From contig NZ_BMHV01000009.1 of assembly GCF_014641495.1 (NCBI RefSeq), positions 62,001 through 126,000 on the forward strand: DNA of 64,000 nt. The letters are read 5' to 3'. Of this stretch, positions 18,173 through 25,149 are shown piece after piece (positions within the stretch are counted from its first letter, which is position 1; each line of letters opens with the position of its first letter). The position numbers were made by a program, and so were the translations under genes. The notes under the pieces are model-generated. The model searched no databases, was not told where the DNA came from, and was given only the letters and a program-made list of their open reading frames with translations. The stretch comes from Terasakiella brassicae (GTDB taxonomy: Bacteria; Pseudomonadota; Alphaproteobacteria; Rhodospirillales; Terasakiellaceae).

Positions 18173-19009
18173 TTATTCAGTATCTGCCGATGCATTCACA
18201 TGATGCACGACTTGTTGCGGGAAAGGAATGGAGATGCCGTTTTCATCAAACGCTTCCTTGATGCTTTTCGTCAAGCTCCAACGCACCCCCCAATAATCAG
18301 AGGCATTGACCCAAACGCGTACAATGATATTCACAGAACTGTCGGCCAAATCCCCAACCGCCAGTACAGGGGCCGGGTCCTGCTTGATACGATCATCCGC
18401 CTTTGCGAGTTCTTCGATCACTGCCATCGCCTTGTTGATATCATCATCATAGGCAATCCCCATCAACAGGTCGACACGGCGGGTGGCATGGGCACTATAA
18501 TTCAAAATGGCACTGCCCCAAACGCGTGAGTTCGGCAGCAGGATTTGCACGTTATCCCCGGTCGCCAACTCTGTGGTAAATAAAGATACACCTTTGACGG
18601 TTCCGCTTACCCCGCCGATATCAACAAACTGGCCCACCTTAAAGGGGCGTAAAAACAGGATCATAACACCTGCGGCAACGTTGCTGAGGGTCCCCTGCAA
18701 CGCCAAACCAATGGCTAGGCCGGCAGCACCCAACACAGCGATCAAACTGGTTGTTTCAATGCCGAATTTGTTCAAAACCGCCAGAACGGTAACGGCAACA
18801 ACAATATATTTGACCAAGGTGGCCAAAAAGCCTGCCAGCATTTCATCGACATTGGGGCTTTTCATCAACAGGTCGTGACATTTCCGCTTGGAATAGGCCG
18901 CAAACCAAAACCCGACGATTAAGATGATGATCGCCGCAATAACCTGCAAGCCATACATTGCGACAAAATCAATAACCGTTTGTACCGTCTGCTCTACAGA
19001 TTCGGACAT
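18173..19009 (-). CDS. small mechanosensitive channel, MscS family
   Basis: A protein of 278 residues with three N-terminal membrane segments (about 13-33, 56-78 and 82-110). The last is the pore-lining helix, GLAIGLALQGTLSNVAAGV, rich in Gly and Ala as in MscS. The cytoplasmic beta and alpha/beta domains follow, with RPFKVGQFVDIGGVSG. It would release solutes on hypo-osmotic shock. It is convergent with the methyltransferase gene. Confidence 0.9.
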   Translation of the reverse strand: MSESVEQTVQTVIDFVAMYGLQVIAAIIILIVGFWFAAYSKRKCHDLLMKSPNVDEMLAGFLATLVKYIVVAVTVLAVLNKFGIETTSLIAVLGAAGLAIGLALQGTLSNVAAGVMILFLRPFKVGQFVDIGGVSGTVKGVSLFTTELATGDNVQILLPNSRVWGSAILNYSAHATRRVDLLMGIAYDDDINKAMAVIEELAKADDRIKQDPAPVLAVGDLADSSVNIIVRVWVNASDYWGVRWSLTKSIKEAFDENGISIPFPQQVVHHVNASADTE

Positions 19010-19087
19010 TTTTCTATGCTCCAGATATTATCTATTTAGCCAAATATGCACACATCTTAAAAAAATAGAAAGATTAAAAAACAAATT

Positions 19088-19855
19088 TTACTGATGTTTA
19101 TTACCATCGTTTTCGTTGGGTTGAACCGTCAGATTTCCTTCGCTTAACCAAACGTTCATGCCTTTACGTACATTGTAAACTTTGGCATAGCCAAACCGTT
19201 GGGTCAATAACTGCGCCGCCGCACTGGAACGGTTTCCTGATCGACAGATCAAAATCACATCTTCATTGGGTTGTGCCAGTTTTTTCAATTCATTCGGGAA
19301 ATCCCGGTTAATTTTGCCATTTGCCATTCTAAAGGGCAGGAGGCGACTTCCCTCAATCACCCCCGTTTGTTTCCATTCCGCCGGGGTACGAATATCAATT
19401 AGCGTCACCCCTTTTTTCAACAGTGCTTTTAGCTCGGCATTATCAATATTTTTTAGCGGGGCATCTTTCACGCCGAGAAGCTCAATCTCAAAGCGTAATG
19501 TGGAATCGGGCGGAATAACATCGCCAACCCCACGCGATCCATAAGCCATTTCCGGCGGGATAATCAGTTCGCGTTTTCCACCAACCTTCATCCCCAGGAC
19601 GCCTTCTTCCCATCCCGGGATCACCTGACGTGCACCCACCGTAAAAGTAAAGGGGCGGCTGCGGTCATGGCTGGAGTCGAATTTTTTACCGTTCAAAAGC
19701 CATCCGGTATAATGAACAACGACCTGTTTTTCAGTTTCAACCTGATCACCGCTCCCTACTGTCAGGTCTTGTATTTTCAACTGGGAAGCGTAAGCCGTTG
19801 CACTGGCAATAAGTGTGACCATTAAAAAGCTGACACATTTTATGACGCTGCGCAT
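19088..19855 (-). CDS. periplasmic FKBP-type prolyl isomerase fused to a rhodanese domain
   Basis: About 255 residues. A signal peptide (1-23, ending ATAYA) is followed by an FKBP domain (about 26-128: VVVHYTGWLLNGKKFDSS, VIPGWEEGVLGMKVGGKR and AYGSRG are the fold's active-site strands). A rhodanese domain follows (about 133-247) with the cysteine loop CRSGNRS near residue 204 and DIRTPAEW upstream. The pairing would join prolyl isomerisation with a sulfur- or thiol-linked activity in the periplasm. I chose the ATG at 19855 because AGG lies nine bases upstream; an ATG at 19864 directly abuts that AGG. Both active sites look intact. Confidence 0.85.
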   Translation of the reverse strand: MRSVIKCVSFLMVTLIASATAYASQLKIQDLTVGSGDQVETEKQVVVHYTGWLLNGKKFDSSHDRSRPFTFTVGARQVIPGWEEGVLGMKVGGKRELIIPPEMAYGSRGVGDVIPPDSTLRFEIELLGVKDAPLKNIDNAELKALLKKGVTLIDIRTPAEWKQTGVIEGSRLLPFRMANGKINRDFPNELKKLAQPNEDVILICRSGNRSSAAAQLLTQRFGYAKVYNVRKGMNVWLSEGNLTVQPNENDGNKHQ

Positions 19856-20059
19856 ATTTCTCATCCTATCTTATGTAAACCCTTGGTCAATTAATACATT
19901 ATTACCCTCTGATATAAAAGGTATCTTTATCAATTCCATTACTTAATGCTTTTTTCCGCGCCTGCTTTTCTATATAAAAAAGGAAAGAGGGAAAGCGATA
20001 ATCGCTTTAAAAATCAATCTATAATTTCTAATGAAACCGATCATAAGGAAAGCCCCATC

Positions 20060-21064
20060 ATGGCGACGGGCACCAACACAGATATCTTTCATGCAATTCG
20101 ATCGCATGTAAAACAAACATTAAAAATGGCCGAAGCCCAGAGCAAAATCGCGGATGAGACCAGAGAGCTGTTATCCCAGCTTCTTTTAACCAGACGAGGC
20201 GATGGAGAAATTGTTCTGGATATGAGCGCATGGCAACGTTTAAAAGCCACGGATAACCAGTGGATGGACAAAGAACGCCACCAGCAAGACCGCTTCGTCA
20301 ATCCGACACGCCTGCCTCAATTGGTTCCCGGCCTTCAAGGATTATCCCCCACACAATATCTCAGTTTTGTCCAGCGTCCATTGGAACGCAATGGCGACAA
20401 TGGCGTACATCTATGTGCGCAAACACTGCGCTATTTTGAAAAATACAGTGATCGTGAAATGGCAAGTGAACGCAATAAATTGTTTGGGCGCTCCCAACGC
20501 TATATCGCCAAACTGTTACTCAACGAATTGCTTGCCAAAGAACATGGCGTTACAGACGAAAAAGAACTGGACAGCTTGCGAACTGCAACCCCGCCACAGG
20601 CGCAATTCGAATTGGCGGCAAAAGTTCTGGGCATTTCGACCGCACAAGTTATGAACCGGTTGTTTAAGTATGCCATTGCCTTGACCTTCATTGAAGCTAT
20701 TCAAAACAAAGCAAACCAAATTCATAGAGCGAAAACAAAGTTCGAAGGGCTGTTGCGGAAATTGGCCGCCAGCGAACCCGGCCCCACCGCCAAAACGCGC
20801 ATTAAAGAGATATATCTCGGCTTTCAAAAAGACCTGAAACTGATGTCACAGGAAATTGACGAAATAAATCAATTCCTGAACTCTTTAATCGTGAAAATGA
20901 AGAAAGAAGATTTTGACGAGCATTTTACCCGTTTTCATCGTATCGGCGCCCGCCTTGATGCCATCGCGTCACGCTGGGTCATTATTATGAACGAAGCCAA
21001 TAGCAACGATGCCCGTACGCCGGTGGAGAAAATTAAAGGAATGCACACGGTCTACACACATTGA
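20060..21064 (+). CDS. unrecognised helical protein
   Basis: A protein of 334 residues with no signal peptide or membrane helix. The sequence is mostly charged helix, including coiled-coil-like stretches (AEAQSKIADETRELLSQL near the N-terminus, and about residues 215-275). No catalytic motif stands out, and the family was not recognised. The ATG at 20060 is chosen because AAGGAA lies eight bases upstream. An open frame continues back to 19946 without ribosome-site support. It is followed by a structured region with a T-run (21133-21188) and then by a candidate small RNA. Confidence 0.65.
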   Translation: MATGTNTDIFHAIRSHVKQTLKMAEAQSKIADETRELLSQLLLTRRGDGEIVLDMSAWQRLKATDNQWMDKERHQQDRFVNPTRLPQLVPGLQGLSPTQYLSFVQRPLERNGDNGVHLCAQTLRYFEKYSDREMASERNKLFGRSQRYIAKLLLNELLAKEHGVTDEKELDSLRTATPPQAQFELAAKVLGISTAQVMNRLFKYAIALTFIEAIQNKANQIHRAKTKFEGLLRKLAASEPGPTAKTRIKEIYLGFQKDLKLMSQEIDEINQFLNSLIVKMKKEDFDEHFTRFHRIGARLDAIASRWVIIMNEANSNDARTPVEKIKGMHTVYTH

Positions 21065-21115
21065 TGCGACATCAAAACCTGTCCATATCGAAAAAAGCAC
21101 CCGAACACCACAACC

Positions 21116-21134
21116 ATAAGGTTGCAAACCTTAT
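21116..21134. repeat. perfect 8-base inverted repeat
   Basis: Arms ATAAGGTT and AACCTTAT around GCA. It lies 52 bases after the helical-protein gene and merges with the structured region that follows. It may be an operator or part of a transcript end. Confidence 0.45.
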
Positions 21135-21188
21135 ACGTGCAGCTACCATTGCAGCAACCCCTAAGGGATGATACGTATCTTTTTTTTC
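21133..21188 (+). terminator. possible terminator of the helical-protein gene
   Basis: Outer arms ATACGT (21133-21138) and ACGTAT (21173-21178) enclose CCC-TAA-GGG and are followed by eight T at 21180-21187. The long interior makes it a weak terminator call. Confidence 0.35.
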
Positions 21189-21225
21189 TAGAAAAATCAT
21201 ATAGTTCGGTTAATATAATAGACAT

Positions 21226-21380
21226 CTATTCCGCCGATCTCATCGGTCTGAAAATTGAAATCTTTGATTGATATTTTTAGGACTGATACCTTTTCGGGTT
21301 TATCCCGATCAGAGCGCCTAGAAGCTAGGGATAGCTTCTAACAAACTAAAAAGCCGGTCTTCGAGGCCGGCTTCTTTTTT
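21226..21380 (+). ncRNA. candidate structured small RNA
   Basis: About 155 bases with a series of stem-loops: CCGAT/ATCGG (21234-21246); CTGAT/ATCAG enclosing CGGG/CCCG (21283-21312); a nine-pair TAGAAGCTA/TAGCTTCTA hairpin with a GGGA (GNRA-type) loop (21319-21340); and a strong terminator (21351-21380). A perfect TATAAT lies at 21214-21219, giving a start near 21226, but the -35 region is not consensus. No open frame fits. No known RNA family was recognised. It could instead be the 3' region of the transcript from the upstream gene. Confidence 0.4.
21351..21380. terminator. bidirectional intrinsic terminator
   Basis: AAGCCGG with CCGGCTT, extended by three inner pairs over a TCG loop, then CTTTTTT on the plus strand. 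Read in reverse it can also end the minus-strand gene at 21386. Confidence 0.8.
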
Positions 21381-21385
21381 GCCTT

Positions 21386-21916
21386 TTATAATTTTCGTCC
21401 CAACTCCCGGATGGTTTCCTCGATATTCTGCCACGCTTCGCGAATGGCTTCATCCGCTTCATTCGAATACCCATCCTCAAAATAAGCTTTCAAGGCTTCG
21501 GACAATTCCAGCAACTTGTCTTTCTGATCGGCATTTTCCGGCTCGCCATCAATGGCGCGGTACATAAAATGGCAAAGTTCCTCGCGAATATCTTCAGAAG
21601 ACTTTTCACGGCTGGCAATTTCAAACACATGACAAAGCGTTGCAAAACGGGTTGCCGCACGGCGTTGTAAAGCATAGGCGTCATGCAGCCCGACCCGGCC
21701 CTGCAAATGAAGCTTTTCCTCATAAAGACGGGCATGATCCGTCTCGTCCGCCGTTATCATCGCGTTGTTGAATTCACTTTCCAGGCGCATCAGCTCAAAT
21801 TCCGTCCGCTTGACTTCTTCTGCTGCCCAATCCAGTTCTCTTTTAATTTCTGCAATCAAATGCTGATCTGTTGACATTCTGGTCATCCGTTCGTTATTTG
21901 CCCTCGTTTTTGCCAT
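21386..21916 (-). CDS. unrecognised helical protein
   Basis: About 176 residues, almost entirely charged alpha-helix. One stretch (ADETDHARLYEEKLHLQGRVGLHDAYA, about 54-80) and HVFEIASREKSSEDIREELCHFMYRA suggest a helical bundle. There is no signal peptide, membrane segment or catalytic motif. Three starts are possible (21943, 21916, 21877); 21916 has GGAAG about nine bases upstream. It is divergent from the short-chain dehydrogenase gene. Confidence 0.6.
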   Translation of the reverse strand: MAKTRANNERMTRMSTDQHLIAEIKRELDWAAEEVKRTEFELMRLESEFNNAMITADETDHARLYEEKLHLQGRVGLHDAYALQRRAATRFATLCHVFEIASREKSSEDIREELCHFMYRAIDGEPENADQKDKLLELSEALKAYFEDGYSNEADEAIREAWQNIEETIRELGRKL

Positions 21917-22012
21917 TCTACCAAACTTCCGATAGAAAATCATTACGATTGCCCTGCTCTATACAATGATTTAATCTGCAAAAATAAATATCAAATGAAA
22001 CAAAGGGTTCCC

Positions 22013-22741
22013 ATGTCACAACTCGCAGGAAAAACAATCATTATCACAGGTGCCAGCAGCGGTTTAGGGGAAGCGATGGCTCGCAAGTTTGCCCCCTTGG
22101 GTGCCAATCTCGTTCTGGGTGCACGCAGAGAAGATAAACTCGGCGCTCTCAGCGCGGAGCTTGGTGAAAACGTCCGTTTTATGAAGTGTGATGTCACCTC
22201 TTTCGACGATGTTCAGGCACTTGCCCAACTTGCTTTAGATGAATTTTCCACCATCGACATTTTAATTAATAACGCAGGCCTGATGCCGCTGTCCTTCTTC
22301 AGCGAGAAAAAACTTGATGAATGGAACCAGATGATCGATGTAAACATCAAAGGTGTTTTACATGGCATCGCCGCAGTAATTGATACCATGCAGGCCCAAA
22401 AATCCGGCCATATCATCAATGTTGCCTCTGTCGCCGGTCATGTTGTCACGCCGTCATCCGGTGTTTATGCCGCTACCAAATTTGCCGTGCGCGCCATTTC
22501 AGAAGGACTCCGTCAGGAATCCCGTGGGTTCTTGCGCACCACCATCTTATCCCCCGGTGCTGTTGAATCTGAACTGACACAAACGATCAGTAATGAAAAA
22601 ATTGCACAAGGCATTGATAAGCTCTATGAAGACGCCATTCGCGCAGAAGACATCGCCAATGCCTGTCTTTATGCCATCGAACAACCCGATGAAGTGGACG
22701 TCAACGAAATCATCATCCGCCCGACCAAGCAAAAACTGTAA
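22013..22741 (+). CDS. short-chain dehydrogenase/reductase
   Basis: About 242 residues of the classical SDR type: cofactor loop TGASSGLG (about 13-20), NNAG near residue 86, catalytic Ser in NVASVAG and YAATK (Tyr and Lys) near 151-155. Arginines after the first strand (GARREDK) favour NADP(H). The substrate is unknown; the closest general resemblance is to YdfG-like serine/3-hydroxy acid dehydrogenases. The ATG at 22013 has AAAGGG six bases upstream; a start at 21995 is less likely. Confidence 0.88.
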   Translation: MSQLAGKTIIITGASSGLGEAMARKFAPLGANLVLGARREDKLGALSAELGENVRFMKCDVTSFDDVQALAQLALDEFSTIDILINNAGLMPLSFFSEKKLDEWNQMIDVNIKGVLHGIAAVIDTMQAQKSGHIINVASVAGHVVTPSSGVYAATKFAVRAISEGLRQESRGFLRTTILSPGAVESELTQTISNEKIAQGIDKLYEDAIRAEDIANACLYAIEQPDEVDVNEIIIRPTKQKL

Positions 22742-22759
22742 ACTCTACCTATAAAAAAG

Positions 22760-22785
22760 CCGCCTGCACAAAAACAGGCGGTTTC
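22760..22785 (+). terminator. terminator of the SDR gene (first copy)
   Basis: CCGCCTG/CAGGCGG stem with loop CACAAAAA. The T-run after it is short (GTTTC). A near-identical hairpin recurs at 22951-22982. Confidence 0.6.
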
Positions 22786-22792
22786 AGACTGC

Positions 22793-22942
22793 TGACAAAG
22801 TGTTTTTAGTAAATAATTGACCAAAAGCCATCGTCCCGCACTTGATGCGGGATCCATTTAAAATCAATGGATTAGATATTACTCATTGGACAAAGATGGA
22901 TCCCCGATCAGGGTCGGGGATGACAGTTGAGGGGCTTTGTCA
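22793..22942. repeat. palindromic MITE-like repeat element
   Basis: Outer inverted arms TGACAAAG (22793-22800) and CTTTGTCA (22935-22942). Inner inverted arms of 27-28 bases lie at 22831-22857 and 22896-22923, each itself a hairpin built on CCCG...CGGG and ending in GGATCCAT. There is no coding potential. The layout is that of a dispersed palindromic repeat of the kind common in alphaproteobacterial intergenic DNA. Confidence 0.6.
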
Positions 22943-22950
22943 ATAACCTG

Positions 22951-22982
22951 AAGCCGCCTGCACAACAACAGGCGGCTTTTTT
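22951..22982. terminator. strong bidirectional terminator (second copy)
   Basis: Ten-pair stem AAGCCGCCTG/CAGGCGGCTT with loop CACAACAA, then six T. It serves the minus-strand binding-protein gene and is nearly identical to the hairpin at 22760. Confidence 0.8.
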
Positions 22983-22994
22983 ACGTTCCGTTCA

Positions 22995-24023
22995 TTACTG
23001 AGTTGAAAGCTTCAAGACCTGCGCTTTCATGCTACGTCCCAGATCATCCTGCAACGGGATCAAACCATTCTCGGTTAAATAGCCTTCTTCCCCGATTGCG
23101 GCCTCACTCATAAATTCTTTCAAAAACTCCCCGATTTGTGGCAAAGCTTTCATATGTTCCGTTTTCACATATAAAAACAAAGGCCGGGCCAATGGATACA
23201 TCCCGTCACGGATTGTTTCAAAGGTCGGGACCACGCCATCAATATTTAATGCTGAAATTAAACCACTGCGTCTTTCCAGCGCATTATACCCCAAAATGCC
23301 TAAAGCTTTCGGGTTGTTTGATAGTCTGCGCACGATCAAATCATCATCTTCGCCCGCCTCGATATAAACGCCGTCTTCGCGCATTTCACCACATACCGTT
23401 TTCCGGGTTGGCGCATTCAGTTTTTCGATATAATCAGACCCGCGACAGCCATTATTCATTACTTCTTCGACAAAGACATCACGTGTCCCTGATGTCGGCG
23501 GCGGACCAAAAAATTGAATGGGAACATCCGGCAAGGCGGAGTCGATATGCGACCATAACTTATGCGGATTGTCAACCAGTTGACCGTCAACGGGCAAGCG
23601 CTTTGCCAGTGCTTTCCACAAATGACGCCGCGTCAAATTAAAATCGGCGCTGTCTCGTGATTTTGCGATGATGATGCCATCCCAGCCGATCATAATTTCA
23701 GAAATATGATCAACTTTGTTATGGGCACAATCTCGAATTTCGCTGATCTTCATGCGCCGGGACGCATTGACAATATCCGGCGTTTCGATGCCGATACCGG
23801 CACAAAACATTTTGATCCCGCCACCGGACCCGGTCGATTCAACCACGGGTGATTCAGCCCCGGTTTTGCGATAGTATTTTTCAGCAACAAAAGCTGCAAA
23901 AGGAAAAACCGTTGAGGATCCTACAATACGGACTGCATTGCGAAATTCACTATTGGCGTTCCCTTGCCCCGCATTCAGAAGAATGCCAAAGCCGATCAGC
24001 AACGCAGAAACACGTTTCATCAT
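22995..24023 (-). CDS. PstS-like periplasmic substrate-binding protein
   Basis: About 342 residues. A signal peptide (1-23, ending NANS) precedes a phosphate-binding-protein fold: VRIVGSSTVFPFA near the mature N-terminus, ESTGSGGGIKMFC, SRRMK, PPPTSGTRDVFVEE and GILGYNALE match the oxyanion-binding loops of PstS-type proteins. No transporter genes adjoin it. It lies 52 bases after the HD-GYP regulator gene on the same strand, so it may belong to that signalling operon. The start at 24023 has AAGG about nine bases upstream. Confidence 0.82.
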   Translation of the reverse strand: MMKRVSALLIGFGILLNAGQGNANSEFRNAVRIVGSSTVFPFAAFVAEKYYRKTGAESPVVESTGSGGGIKMFCAGIGIETPDIVNASRRMKISEIRDCAHNKVDHISEIMIGWDGIIIAKSRDSADFNLTRRHLWKALAKRLPVDGQLVDNPHKLWSHIDSALPDVPIQFFGPPPTSGTRDVFVEEVMNNGCRGSDYIEKLNAPTRKTVCGEMREDGVYIEAGEDDDLIVRRLSNNPKALGILGYNALERRSGLISALNIDGVVPTFETIRDGMYPLARPLFLYVKTEHMKALPQIGEFLKEFMSEAAIGEEGYLTENGLIPLQDDLGRSMKAQVLKLSTQ

Positions 24024-24075
24024 ATTCAACTGCCTTATCATAATGATACTTGCAAAAGTAAATCTGGTGTGGATC

Positions 24076-25149
24076 TTACTCTTCTTCATCGGGGTGTTCC
24101 ACCCGCAATGATATGACATCTGGAATTATTTCGATAAACTGCTGTACCAATGAAGGATCGAAATGGCTGCCGGCATTGTCCTTTAAAAAGGAAATCGCTT
24201 TCTCCAGCGGCCAAGCCTCCTTATAGGGGCGCGTCGATGTCAGTGCATCAAACACATCGCAGATCGCGGCAATTCGCCCTTCAATCGGTATATCCGTACC
24301 GGAAATCGCATGGGGATAACCAGACCCATCCCATTTTTCATGGTGAGTGGCGGCGATAGATCGCGCCATTATAAGCATGGTCGAATCAAAATTCCCGATA
24401 ATATCTATACCTATTTCCACATGACTTTCCATTATGACGCGTTCTTCTGGCGTCAATCGCCCGGGTTTCAGCAAAATATAATCCGGGATACCGATTTTAC
24501 CGACATCATGCATGGGACTTGCTTGCAAAATCAGTTCTGCAAATTGTTCCCCCAATCCTGCCTTCAAGGCCAGCAAGCGACAGCTTTTACTCATACGCAC
24601 AACATGCGCACCCGTTTCATTATCACGGTATTCCCCCGCGCGCCCCAGCCGGCGCACCACTTCCAACTGTGTGCGATGGATTTCTTTGGTTCTGTTTTGA
24701 ACCTCAATTTCCAGATCATCGGCACGCAGGCGTTGGTTATAATAGAAAAAACGGGTTTCCAAGAGGTTATGGATACGTTGAAAAACTTCCCACGGCTGAA
24801 ACGGTTTTGTCAGGAAATCACGTGCCCCGGCTGCCAACGCCGCTTGGCGGGTTTCCATATCCGTTTGCGCCGTCAGGACCAAAATGGGTAAATAGTCATC
24901 ATTGCCAACAATTTTTTTCAAAGCCTGCATGACCTCAATACCATCCATAAACGGCATACGTATATCCAGCAGGATCATATCGACAGCTTCGTTTTGATAA
25001 ATATCGACGACCTCACGGGAATCTGTTGTCGAGAGAACGTTTCCATACCCTTCTTCTTCCAGTAATTGTTCAAGAAGCAGTACATTGGCCGGTTTATCAT
25101 CCACAACCAAAATACAACTGTCTTTAATTTTACCTATCATATCATTCAT
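24076..25149 (-). CDS. response regulator with HD-GYP cyclic-di-GMP phosphodiesterase domain
   Basis: About 357 residues. The receiver domain (about 10-130) has the acidic pair VVDD near 17 and phospho-acceptor Asp62 in LLDIRMP. After a helical linker, the HD-GYP domain (about 165-350) has HDVGKIGIPD at 214-223 and the GYP signature at 277-279 in HHEKWDGSGYP. Such proteins hydrolyse cyclic di-GMP to GMP. It overlaps the histidine kinase gene by eight bases, making that kinase its likely partner. Confidence 0.92.
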   Translation of the reverse strand: MNDMIGKIKDSCILVVDDKPANVLLLEQLLEEEGYGNVLSTTDSREVVDIYQNEAVDMILLDIRMPFMDGIEVMQALKKIVGNDDYLPILVLTAQTDMETRQAALAAGARDFLTKPFQPWEVFQRIHNLLETRFFYYNQRLRADDLEIEVQNRTKEIHRTQLEVVRRLGRAGEYRDNETGAHVVRMSKSCRLLALKAGLGEQFAELILQASPMHDVGKIGIPDYILLKPGRLTPEERVIMESHVEIGIDIIGNFDSTMLIMARSIAATHHEKWDGSGYPHAISGTDIPIEGRIAAICDVFDALTSTRPYKEAWPLEKAISFLKDNAGSHFDPSLVQQFIEIIPDVISLRVEHPDEEE

